A DNA stretch of 64,000 bases from DATFNV01 sp963827935 (lineage in GTDB: Bacteria > Planctomycetota > Planctomycetia > Gemmatales > Gemmataceae). The notes beneath the pieces were generated by a model, which was given only the letters and a program-made list of their open reading frames with translations, made no database searches and had not been told where the DNA came from. Below are positions 52,809 to 60,578 of this stretch, in pieces; the first letter of the stretch is position 1, and each line of letters opens with the position of its first letter. Location: assembly GCA_963827935.1 (NCBI GenBank), contig CAWHCN010000008.1, forward strand, positions 186,001-250,000, in the 5' to 3' direction. The position numbers were made by a program, and so were the translations under genes.

Positions 52809-53054
52809 TCAGCTGGTCTCGTCGTAGACACAGCGCAGGCGGATCTTCTGGCCGCAGGTGCAGGTGACGTCGATGGCCTGGATAACGTCGCCTTCCCGCA
52901 CCAGCTCGATGTGTGGAGCGCAGTTCCCGCCCGGGCCGTGGGCGCGGGGCGGCGAGATCAGCACGCCCGAGCTGCCTTGCTCGACAAACACCTTGCGGCC
53001 GGGCACCACGCCGCGGGGGCCATGTTCGGCCTCAATCCGTTGGATGCGTTCCAT
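52809..53054 (-). CDS. Small zinc-ribbon-like protein (81 aa)
   Basis: ATG at 53054 (MERIQRIEAEHGPRGVVPGR). VFVEQGSSGVLISPPR, then ELVREGDVIQAIDVTCTCGQ and KIRLRCVYDE, with a C-x-C...C pattern that may bind zinc. Same strand as fliA, 60 bases after its stop. No family recognised; the position suggests cotranscription with the flagellar genes. Confidence 0.55.
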   Translation of the reverse strand: MERIQRIEAEHGPRGVVPGRKVFVEQGSSGVLISPPRAHGPGGNCAPHIELVREGDVIQAIDVTCTCGQKIRLRCVYDETS

Positions 53055-53114
53055 CGGGGAGCCTCTCCGTGTTCAGGGGATGAGTCAGCCGCCCGCTAGC
53101 GGCCAACCGGAGAC

Positions 53115-53822
53115 TTACTCTTGCCGCGCCCGCATGTATTCCCCCATGCGGAACAGCGCGGCGTTGAGCACGCGCGACACGCGCGATTCCGACAGACTCA
53201 ACAGGGTGCCGATCTCCTTCAGGCGCAGGTCTTCCATGTAGTACAAGGTCACGACCAGGCGTTCGCGCTCGGCCAGCGCTTCGATGGCGTCGGCAAGCAA
53301 CTGCTTTTCCTCCTCGCGCTCCGCCAGGGCGTCGGGCGGTGCGGTGCGGTCCGCCACGCGGGCGTCGAGCGGGTCGCCTTCCTCGCAAGAGGCGATGCGC
53401 GTCAGGCGCATGGCGGCCAGGCAGTCGGCCACCTCGTCGACCCGCAGGCCCGCCGCCGCCGCCAACTCCTCCACCGACGCGCCCGGTGTCAGCGTTTCGT
53501 AGGCCTTGCGCACCCGGGCGACCCGTTCCAGCATGTGCTGGGGCAGCGGGCAGTTGCGGCGCAGCTCGTCGAGGATGGCCCCGCGGATTCGGGTGTAGGC
53601 GTACGTTTCAAACTTGATGCCGCGCTCGGGGTCGAACTTGTTGGCCGCCTCGACCAGTCCCAGGGTGCCGGCCGATTCGAGGTTTTCCACATCCACACCG
53701 GGCGGCAGCTGGGCCACCAGCTTGCCCAGGATGTGCCGCACGAGCCCCAGGTGCGACTCGATCAGCTCGTTGCGCCGCGTCAGGACGGCGACCTGAGTAT
53801 AGGCTTGGGTGATGACTGGCAC
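53115..53822 (-). CDS. fliA: Flagellar sigma factor FliA (sigma-28)
   Basis: ATG at 53822. Region 2: NELIESHLGLVRHILGKLVA, LESAGTLGLVEAANKFDPER, FETYAYTRIRGAILDELR (DNA-melting and -10 contact). Region 3: LERVARVRKAYETLTPGASV. Region 4: LAERERLVVTLYYMEDLRLK, EIGTLLSLSESRVSRVLNAA (-35 recognition HTH). 235 aa, normal for the FliA/WhiG group. Directs late flagellar genes such as fliC at 31482, which has a candidate promoter. Downstream of flhA in the same minus-strand run. No anti-sigma FlgM recognised in the window. Confidence 0.85.
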   Translation of the reverse strand: MPVITQAYTQVAVLTRRNELIESHLGLVRHILGKLVAQLPPGVDVENLESAGTLGLVEAANKFDPERGIKFETYAYTRIRGAILDELRRNCPLPQHMLERVARVRKAYETLTPGASVEELAAAAGLRVDEVADCLAAMRLTRIASCEEGDPLDARVADRTAPPDALAEREEEKQLLADAIEALAERERLVVTLYYMEDLRLKEIGTLLSLSESRVSRVLNAALFRMGEYMRARQE

Positions 53823-53934
53823 GGTGTCTCACACAGGGGGGCGGCCAGGCGTCCCGCCCGGGCCGCGAATCGTGGTAGACTGCGGGGCCATCGTAATATA
53901 GCCCACGTTTTCCGCGTGCGCCGTCGATTCGTCC

Positions 53935-54138
53935 GGCGAACCGGCAGCGTGAGCTGCCGGGTTAAGCAGGCCCGGCGCGCAGGCAATATAAACCCGGCAG
54001 CTCACGCTGCCGGTTCGCCGAGTAGGCAGCTCACGCTCGCGCAGGCTCAACCCGGCAGCTCACGCTGCCGGTTCGCCGAGTAGGCAGCTCACGTTCGCGC
54101 ATGCTCAACCCGGCAGCTCACGCTGCCGGTTCGCCGGA
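53935..54138. repeat. 58-bp tandem repeat with inverted copy between fliA and flhA
   Basis: Unit begins AACCCGGCAGCTCACGCTGC at 53991, 54049 and 54107 (exact 58-bp spacing); the third is partial. An inverted copy starts at about 53935. Each unit has a CGGCAGC/GCTGCCG dyad. Two or three direct units with no unique spacers are not a CRISPR. Confidence 0.75.
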
Positions 54139-54145
54139 CAGGTCA

Positions 54146-56260
54146 TCATCCCAGGTCCTCCGGCTTTACCAGGGCGGCCGGCTCCAGCATCAGGTCGCCG
54201 GGTACTTCCTGATAGGCCACCACGGCCAGGTCCGGCAGCGAGCGGGCCACCGCCAGGCGCAGAGGCCGCCGCAGGCTGGCGTCGGCCAGCAGGCCCACCT
54301 CCTGCCCCTTGGCCGTCGCCTTGCGCCACTCATTCGCCAGCCGTACCACCAGCTTCTCTAACCGGGCCGGGTCGAGCACCAAGGCTTTCTCATGGATGGC
54401 GCGACGCAGCTCCAGCTCCAGCCGGGGGTCGAGCACTAGGGCATGAATCTTCCCCTGCTCGTCCCGGAAGCGATCGCAGATGGCTCGCCCAAGATCGACA
54501 CGGACTCGTTCGCACAGGTCAATAGGGTCCTTGGTGACCGGGGCGTGGTTGGCCAGGCTCTCGAGGATGCGCGTCAGGTTCGAGATCGGCACGCGCTCTT
54601 CCAGGAGGAGCGTCAGGATGCGGTGGACCTGGCCCATTGTCAGCACATTGGGAATCAGCTCGTCCACCACGGAGGGGGACGATTCGCGGGCCTTGTCGAT
54701 GAGCGTCTTGAGGTCCTCGCGGCTAAGCAATTCGTGGGCATGCCGGCGAACGACCTCGCCGAGATGGGTGACGAGGACGTTGGGGGCATCGACGACGGTG
54801 AAGCCGCCCAACTCGGCACGCTGGCGATCGTTCTCGGCGATCCAGCGAGCCGGCAACCCGAAGGCCGGCTCGCGGGTGGCTTCCCCCTCGACGGGGACAC
54901 GGGTGTTGCCCGGGTCGATGGCGAGCCAGCGATCGGGGCGTAGCTGCCCACGCGCGACTTCGCGGCCGCCGACCAGGATGCGGTAGCTATCGGCTTCGAG
55001 TTGGATGTTGTCACGGACGCGGATGGGCGGCACCCAGAGGCCATTCTTGCGTGCCAGGTCGCGGCGCAGCCCGCCGATGCGGTCGATCAGCCCGGTGCCG
55101 CGCTTGGGGTCTACCAGTGGAATAAGCCGGGCACCGATCTCGACGCAGGCGCGATCGACCAGGAGGAAGTCGTCGAGTGGGATTTCCGCCGCCGTCCGCC
55201 CGCCCGGGCCCGGCGTCGTCGTGGCCGGGGTGGCTCCGGGCTGTCCCTCGGTGGCGCGTTGGGCTTGCCGGGCTGCCAGGCGGCGACCGGCCAGGAACAG
55301 CAGGAGGGCCAGCGGCAGGAAGGCGTACCAGGCCTGCTGCAACCCGGGGACCCCGGCCAGCGCCAGCACAATTAGTGCACCAATCGTCAATGGCCGGCTG
55401 CTCAGTGTCACCTGCTCGCTGATTTCCTGCCCCAGGCTCGATTGCGTCGTCGCCTTGGTCACCAGCATGCCGGACGCCGTCGCCACGATCAGGGCCGGAA
55501 TCTGCGATACCAGGCCGTCCCCCACCGTCAGGATGGAATAACGTCCGACGGCCGTGGCAATGGGCATCCCCTTCAGCATGGCGATGACGATGCCGCCGAT
55601 GAGGTTGATGGCGGTGATGATGACGGCCGCAATGGCGTCGCCGCGGACGAACTTCGACGCACCGTCCATCGCTCCGTAGAACTCGGTCTCACGCATGAGC
55701 AGATCGCGCCGTTTTCGGGCTTCCTTGTCGTCGATGGAGCCGGTGTTTAACTCGGCATCGATGGCCATCTGCTTGCCCGGCAACGAATCGAGCGTGAACC
55801 GCGCCGACACCTCGGAGATACGACCGGCACCCTTGGTGATGACCACGAACTGAATGATGACGAGGATAAGGAAGACCACCAGCCCGACGACGAGGTTGCC
55901 GCCGACGACGAACCGCCCAAAGGTATCCACGATATAGCCGGCCGCATATTCGCCCTGATGACCGTGCAACAGGACCAGCCGCGTCGTCGCCACGTTCAGG
56001 GCCAGCCGGAAGAGCGTCATCAGCAGGAGCAGCGACGGAAAGACGGAGAAATCGAGCGGCCGGGTTGCGCTCAGCGTGATCAGGAGCAGCAACACCGTGA
56101 TCGCGATGTTGAAGCCCAGGAGCAGGTCGAGCATGATGGTGGGCAGCGGCACCAGCAGCACGACCAGCACGCCGAGCATGGCCAGCGACAGCACCAATTC
56201 GCTGCGCTGCGACAGGCTGGACTTCGGGAGGGGCGGACTGCTCGAACCGGCCCGGGCCAT
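54146..56260 (-). CDS. flhA: Flagellar export gate protein FlhA (704 aa)
   Basis: ATG at 56260 (MARAGSSSPPLPKSSLSQRS). Eight membrane helices: LVLSLAMLGVLVVLLVPLPT, LLLGFNIAITVLLLLITLSA, and further to about residue 330; the FHIPEP signature lies at MTLFRLALNVATTRLVLL to GKQMAIDAELNTGSIDDKEA. C-terminal cytoplasmic domain from about residue 370 (DRIGGLRRDLARKNGLWVPP, LGEVVRRHAHELLSREDLKT, VPISNLTRILESLANHAPVT). FlhA forms the nonameric ring that receives cargo. Overlap or spacing: separated from flhB by a palindrome. Confidence 0.95.
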   Translation of the reverse strand: MARAGSSSPPLPKSSLSQRSELVLSLAMLGVLVVLLVPLPTIMLDLLLGFNIAITVLLLLITLSATRPLDFSVFPSLLLLMTLFRLALNVATTRLVLLHGHQGEYAAGYIVDTFGRFVVGGNLVVGLVVFLILVIIQFVVITKGAGRISEVSARFTLDSLPGKQMAIDAELNTGSIDDKEARKRRDLLMRETEFYGAMDGASKFVRGDAIAAVIITAINLIGGIVIAMLKGMPIATAVGRYSILTVGDGLVSQIPALIVATASGMLVTKATTQSSLGQEISEQVTLSSRPLTIGALIVLALAGVPGLQQAWYAFLPLALLLFLAGRRLAARQAQRATEGQPGATPATTTPGPGGRTAAEIPLDDFLLVDRACVEIGARLIPLVDPKRGTGLIDRIGGLRRDLARKNGLWVPPIRVRDNIQLEADSYRILVGGREVARGQLRPDRWLAIDPGNTRVPVEGEATREPAFGLPARWIAENDRQRAELGGFTVVDAPNVLVTHLGEVVRRHAHELLSREDLKTLIDKARESSPSVVDELIPNVLTMGQVHRILTLLLEERVPISNLTRILESLANHAPVTKDPIDLCERVRVDLGRAICDRFRDEQGKIHALVLDPRLELELRRAIHEKALVLDPARLEKLVVRLANEWRKATAKGQEVGLLADASLRRPLRLAVARSLPDLAVVAYQEVPGDLMLEPAALVKPEDLG

Positions 56261-56305
56261 GAGAGGGTACTCCTCTGGCAATTGGAGGACCAAGATCGTT
56301 GGACT

Positions 56306-56416
56306 CTGTTGTGGCACGGTCTCCTGACCGTGCCACCCGGTTCGACCGAAGGTCTCCGATGCTTCAGGAGACCTTCGGTCCACGCTGTGGCACGGTCAGG
56401 AGACCGTGCCACAACA
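56306..56416. repeat. Nested palindrome between flhB and flhA
   Basis: Outer arms of 31 bp with GTTGTGGCACGGTCTCCTGA at the left and its complement at the right; inner hairpin GACCGAAGGTCTCC / GGAGACCTTCGGTC. Same family as 45467-45795. Confidence 0.75.
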
Positions 56417-56480
56417 GGGGCGTCAGCCCCCCGGTCCGTCTCGTCACCGGGGGGCTGACGCCTCCCCGCTCGCCAGCCTG

Positions 56481-57557
56481 TCACCGCGTCACCACCATAC
56501 CCCGCAGGCGATACACAAACGCCAGCGTTTCCGCGACGGCCTGATAGAGCGCCGCCGGGATTTCGCGGTCGAGCTTGCCGACGCGGTACAGCGCCTGGGC
56601 CAGCGGCCGGTTTTCGACCACCAGCACGGCATGGCGCCGGGCTGTCGCGATGATCCGCTCCGCGACAAAGCCGGCCCCCAGGGCCACCACCTTGGGGGCG
56701 GTCATCTTTCCCCGTTCATAGCGCAGGGCGACGGCCAGGTGGGTCGGGTTGGTGACGACCACCGTGGCTTTCGGAATGTCCTGGAACATCCGCCGCTGGG
56801 CTGCCTCGCGCTGCAGCTTGCGGATACGGGCCTTGATCTGCGGATCGCCTTCTTCCTGCTTCAGCTCTTGCTTGGCCTCCTGCCGGGTCATTCGCAACTG
56901 CCGCTCCACCCGCAGCCGCTGGATGAGGTAATCGCCGACGCCGATCACGACCAGGGCGATGGACACACTGAGGAACAGGCGGCTGATGATGTTCCCCTCG
57001 AGCGCCACGGCCGAGCCGAGCGTGCCCTCCCCCAGGCGTCCAATCTCGTTGAACCGCGTGCTCAGGGCGACATAAGTCAGCACGGTCAGCGCGGCGATCT
57101 TCAGGAGCGAGGTCACCGCCCGCGTCCCGGAGCCGAGTGAGAACATCCGCATCAGCCCGTTGGCGGGATCGAGGCGCTCCCATCGCACCCCCAGGATGTC
57201 CGGATAGAAGGCGAAGCCGCTCTGAATCAGCCCTCCCAGCACGCTGGCCAGAAACAGCGCCCCAAAGAACACTCCGATGGCCCGCGCCGTCCGCGAGAAT
57301 ACCCCGCCGAATATCGCCTGCACGGTCCGCAGATCGAGGTCCGACGGACACCGACGGGCCAGGTCGGAACGCACGCCCTCCAGCAAGCCCCCGCCAAGCG
57401 AATGGGCGCCGAAGGTCACGATGAGGGCCGCGACGAGCAGCAGCAGGCCGGTGTTGAGATCGGCGCTGACCGCAATCTGCCCCGCCTTGCGTGCCTCCTC
57501 GCGGCGGCGCGGCGTTGGGGCCTCGGTCCGTTCTTGCCCAATGTCCTCTTCGGCCAT
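56481..57557 (-). CDS. flhB: Flagellar export protein FlhB (358 aa)
   Basis: ATG at 57557. ERTEAPTPRRREEARKAGQI is the standard N-terminus, then four membrane helices (TGLLLLVAALIVTFG, GVFFGALFLASVLGGLIQSG, LLKIAALTVLTYVALS, FLSVSIALVVIGVGDYLI). Cytoplasmic tail with the autocleavage site NPTH (in VVVTNPTHLAVALRYERG). FlhB switches export from rod-hook to filament subunits. The 43 bases to fliR and the gap to flhA show a polycistronic arrangement. Confidence 0.95.
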   Translation of the reverse strand: MAEEDIGQERTEAPTPRRREEARKAGQIAVSADLNTGLLLLVAALIVTFGAHSLGGGLLEGVRSDLARRCPSDLDLRTVQAIFGGVFSRTARAIGVFFGALFLASVLGGLIQSGFAFYPDILGVRWERLDPANGLMRMFSLGSGTRAVTSLLKIAALTVLTYVALSTRFNEIGRLGEGTLGSAVALEGNIISRLFLSVSIALVVIGVGDYLIQRLRVERQLRMTRQEAKQELKQEEGDPQIKARIRKLQREAAQRRMFQDIPKATVVVTNPTHLAVALRYERGKMTAPKVVALGAGFVAERIIATARRHAVLVVENRPLAQALYRVGKLDREIPAALYQAVAETLAFVYRLRGMVVTR

Positions 57558-57599
57558 GAGCGACCCTGCCCGTTTAGCCGCCGCCCAGCGGGCGGCGCG

Positions 57600-58364
57600 T
57601 CAAATCAATCGCGTCAGCAGGTCGCCGAACCGCCCTAGCGCATTCACCAGGGCGTTCAGCAAATTCGGGATCAACAGCACGAGCAGCACCAGCCCTGCCA
57701 ACAGGCGAAGCGGGAAGCCGACGGTGAACAGGTTGATCTGCGGTGCCGCCCGGGCCATCAAGGTCAGCGCGAAGGTGACCACGAACAGCCCCACCACCAC
57801 CGGCATCGCGATCGCCACGCCCCACTGCACCGTCAGGGCCGCCCCACCGACCAGAGGCTCCAGCGGCACTGCCGGCATCGCCGTGCCGACCGGATAGCGT
57901 GCAAACGTTGCATCCAGGGCCGTCAGGAACAGATGATGTCCATCCAGGCCCAGAAACAACAGCACGCCCAGCGCTTCGATGATCTGCGTCAGCGCCGACA
58001 CGTTCCCCTGGGTTGTCGGATCGATAAAGGCCCCAAACGAGAGGCCCAGTTCCTCTGTCAGGAATTCGCCGCAGACGCGGGCTGGCACCTGGAACAGCCC
58101 GAACGCATAGCCGAGCATCGCCCCCATGACCGCCTCGCGAGCGACCGCCAACCCATAGGCAAACCAGGACGTTTCCGGGGATGCGGTCAGCAGGCTCGTC
58201 GGCAATTCGGCCGCAACATTGCCGAACCAGACCGTGGCCAGGGCGAAGGCGAGCCCCGCCTTGACGGTGCGTGGCACATTGATGCTGCCGAACAACGGCA
58301 GCACGGCCACGAAGGCGCCGACTCGGGTGAGCACAAGGCTGAACAGCAACACCAGGTGTTGCAT
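57600..58364 (-). CDS. fliR: Flagellar export protein FliR (254 aa)
   Basis: ATG at 58364, overlapping the fliQ stop as TGATG. Six hydrophobic segments: HLVLLFSLVLTRVGAFVAVL, FALATVWFGNVAAELPTSLL, FLTEELGLSFGAFIDPTTQG, FVVTFALTLMARAAPQINLF, LRLLAGLVLLVLLIPNLLNA. Part of the FliPQR export-gate helix in the basal body. Confidence 0.9.
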   Translation of the reverse strand: MQHLVLLFSLVLTRVGAFVAVLPLFGSINVPRTVKAGLAFALATVWFGNVAAELPTSLLTASPETSWFAYGLAVAREAVMGAMLGYAFGLFQVPARVCGEFLTEELGLSFGAFIDPTTQGNVSALTQIIEALGVLLFLGLDGHHLFLTALDATFARYPVGTAMPAVPLEPLVGGAALTVQWGVAIAMPVVVGLFVVTFALTLMARAAPQINLFTVGFPLRLLAGLVLLVLLIPNLLNALVNALGRFGDLLTRLI

Positions 58365-58633
58365 CAGTGCGTGACTCCCGCGGCCAGCGCCAGCATGCGC
58401 ACGGTGAAATACACCGCCGTTTGCAGCAGCCAGGCCATCGAGAAGACCATCGCCATGCCGACGCCAATCAGGCGCGGCGTGAAGGTCAGCGTTTGCTCCT
58501 GGATGCTCATGATTGTCTGCAAAATGCTGACAATCAGGCCCACGATCAGGCTGGTCAACAGCGCCGGCAGGGCGAGTAGCAGCGTGGTGTAAAAGAGGTC
58601 GCGGCCGATTTCGACGGCCTGGCCGATGTCCAT
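58364..58633 (-). CDS. fliQ: Flagellar export protein FliQ (89 aa)
   Basis: ATG at 58633 (MDIGQAVEIGRDLFYTTLLL). Two membrane helices: ALPALLTSLIVGLIVSILQT and LIGVGMAMVFSMAWLLQTAV. Typical size. Translationally coupled to fliR. Confidence 0.9.
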   Translation of the reverse strand: MDIGQAVEIGRDLFYTTLLLALPALLTSLIVGLIVSILQTIMSIQEQTLTFTPRLIGVGMAMVFSMAWLLQTAVYFTVRMLALAAGVTH

Positions 58634-58650
58634 GGGGAGACTCCTGGAAA

Positions 58651-58688
58651 CCGCTTGCGGCTTCGCAGTTGTGCGAAGCCGCAAGCGG
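58651..58688. terminator. Intercistronic hairpin fliP-fliQ
   Basis: CCGCTTGCGGCTTCGCA (58651-58667) pairs with 58672-58688, loop GTTG. A shorter relative lies at 20565-20593. It may tune downstream expression rather than end the operon. Confidence 0.55.
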
Positions 58689-58691
58689 CGT

Positions 58692-59369
58692 TTATTGAAA
58701 ACTCAAACTCAGCGCCCGCACCACCAGGTGCCAGCCGTCGGCCAGCACAAACAGCAGAATCTTGAACGGCGCCGAGATGATGACCGGCGGCATCGTGATG
58801 ATGCCCAGCGCCGTCAGCACGCTGGCGACCACAAGATCGACCAGCAAGAACGGCAAGTAGATGCAGAAGCCCATGATGAATGCCGTTTTCAGCTCGCTGA
58901 TGACGAAGGCCGGGATGAGGACGCGCATCGGTACGTCCTTGGGCTCTTCGGGCGGCGGCACCTTGGCCAGGTGCAGGAACAACGCCAGGTCGTTCCGCCG
59001 CGTCTGCCGCACCATGAACTTGTGCAGCGACTCGACGCCGCGAGTCACCGCGGTCACGCCGTCGATCTTGCCGTCCATGTACGGATCGACTGCCTGGGTG
59101 CCGATGTCGTCCAGGGTCGGCCCCATGACGAAAAGGGTCATAAACAGGGCCAGGCCGGTGATGACGAGGTTGGGCGGGATTTCCTGGGTCGTCACCGCCT
59201 TGCGGACAAAACCCAGGACGATGACGATGCGCGTGAAGGCCGTCAAGCTGACCAGTGCCGCCGGCAGCAGAGTCAGCGCCCCGAGGAACAGGGCGGTCTG
59301 CATGGGCGGCGACAGATGCTGCAGCGAGTCCGACTGGCTGATGTGCTCCGCGATCTTCATCGGGTCCAT
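58692..59369 (-). CDS. fliP: Flagellar export protein FliP (225 aa)
   Basis: ATG at 59369 (MDPMKIAEHISQSDSLQHLS). Core motifs: LLPAALVSLTAFTRIVIVLG, VRKAVTTQEIPPNLVITGLA, RVLIPAFVISELKTAFIMGF, GIITMPPVIISAPFKILLFV. FliP is the central subunit of the export gate and closes the channel. Follows fliO by 150 bases holding a palindromic repeat. Confidence 0.95.
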   Translation of the reverse strand: MDPMKIAEHISQSDSLQHLSPPMQTALFLGALTLLPAALVSLTAFTRIVIVLGFVRKAVTTQEIPPNLVITGLALFMTLFVMGPTLDDIGTQAVDPYMDGKIDGVTAVTRGVESLHKFMVRQTRRNDLALFLHLAKVPPPEEPKDVPMRVLIPAFVISELKTAFIMGFCIYLPFLLVDLVVASVLTALGIITMPPVIISAPFKILLFVLADGWHLVVRALSLSFQ

Positions 59370-59392
59370 CGGCCGCCCTCCTCCTGGTTCTG

Positions 59393-59507
59393 CTCCCCTC
59401 GCCCCGGTACTCCGGGGAGAGGGGTCGGGGGTGAGGGGGCTTGAATCTCCGCAGTCCAGAACCCCTCACCCCCGACCCCTCTCCCCGGAATACCGGGGCG
59501 AGGGGAG
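59393..59507. repeat. CTCCCC palindrome copy 3
   Basis: Two halves, each with a small GGTACTCC-centred hairpin, complementary around a centre near 59450. Same family as 24191-24306 and 51638-51815. It lies between fliO and fliP in the operon. Confidence 0.75.
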
Positions 59508-59519
59508 ATACCACCGCGC

Positions 59520-60104
59520 TCACCACCCCGCCGGTTTGGTCGGGCCGGACAGGGCCGCAAGCCTGGGACCCATCGGGACGGATGGCTCCCCATCCACACT
59601 GGGCGCCTTCTCCGCCTCGGTCAGCGCTTCGTCGAAGGCCTCCGGGAGGGCCAGGAGCGATTTCAGTCCGCCGCCATCAAGGCCAACCAGCACCTGCTGC
59701 TTGCCCACTCGGACCAACTGCACGCGGCACTGGCCGCCCAGGGGCAAGGTCTCGACCAGGGCCATGCGAGTCGCCAAGCCGGTCGGTCCGGGCAGCCGCC
59801 GCAACCAGCGGCGGCCAATGATCAGCATTGCGACGCACAGGACCAGCACCACGGCGGTGCCCACGCCCAACCGTGTCAGCATGGCCCGGGAATCGGGCGC
59901 CTCGGGCCAGGTCGGCGGGGTGTAATCGAGGGAGCCCTTCTGCACATCGGCGGCGGGGGCAGCCGCTTCGGGCGGAGGGGCAACGCCGCCCAGCATCTGC
60001 GGCAGCAGGATGCCGGCCACGACCGCCACCACGCCGACCAGCGCCAGCGGGAGCCATTTCCGGCCCGCGCCCGGCGGCGAGGCGGGTTTCTTCCAGTCGA
60101 ACAT
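59520..60104 (-). CDS. fliO: FliO-like flagellar biosynthesis protein (194 aa)
   Basis: ATG at 60104. One N-terminal hydrophobic segment (WLPLALVGVVAVVAGILLPQ), a proline-rich periplasmic stretch, a second membrane helix LGVGTAVVLVLCVAMLIIGR, then RMALVETLPLGGQCRVQLVR and KQQVLVGLDGGGLKSLLAL, the FliO cytoplasmic domain. It helps FliP assemble. Weakly conserved, called by position before fliP and by the domain. Confidence 0.75.
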   Translation of the reverse strand: MFDWKKPASPPGAGRKWLPLALVGVVAVVAGILLPQMLGGVAPPPEAAAPAADVQKGSLDYTPPTWPEAPDSRAMLTRLGVGTAVVLVLCVAMLIIGRRWLRRLPGPTGLATRMALVETLPLGGQCRVQLVRVGKQQVLVGLDGGGLKSLLALPEAFDEALTEAEKAPSVDGEPSVPMGPRLAALSGPTKPAGW

Positions 60105-60178
60105 CGCACGACAACTCCGGTGCGGGAGCTAGGTTCTGTCTGATGAATGGGCGCCAACCGCGGGAACGGGTGGATCTC

Positions 60179-60306
60179 CACCCATACCCCCCAAATCTTG
60201 GCACAGAACTCGGCCGCACGGCGCAAGTGAAATAATAGTAAGGGGTAGCGGCGAATAAGTTCTGTGCCATCGATGGCACAGAACTACCCTGTTTGGCACA
60301 GAACTC
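60179..60306. repeat. Dispersed repeat, copy 2 (about 128 bp)
   Basis: Homologous to 22890-23019: the same order of CCATACCCC, TGGCACAGAAC, AAGGGGTAGCG, GTTCTGTGCCA/TGGCACAGAAC hairpin and a final TTTGGCACAGAAC. Lies in the 474-base gap 60105-60578 between divergent fliO and the TPR gene; apart from it nothing was seen in that gap. Confidence 0.75.
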
Positions 60307-60578
60307 CGCCCACGATTCACAAGACAGGCCCTAGGGCCGATGGGAAACTGCGCCCCCTCCCCGGGTGCGAGAGACCTGTCACGCCGCAAGGGTATATCGA
60401 CCGGAATCTGGGTTGGACTTGAGGGTTGTACCGATTATTCGGGCGGCAACCCCGCGCTGCTGCTCTCCAGGCGAGAGCGGAGGAGCGAATCGGAACCGGG
60501 CCTGCCTGGTTGCGTTTCCCCGCCGCGCCCGCTAAGGTAGACAGCCAGAGACTCCTCGCGCCATCCGGGGACGCCGTG

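Noticed and set aside
53991..54138. CRISPR-like array
   Set aside because: Repeats of 58 bp follow each other directly without unique spacers, and no cas gene is near.
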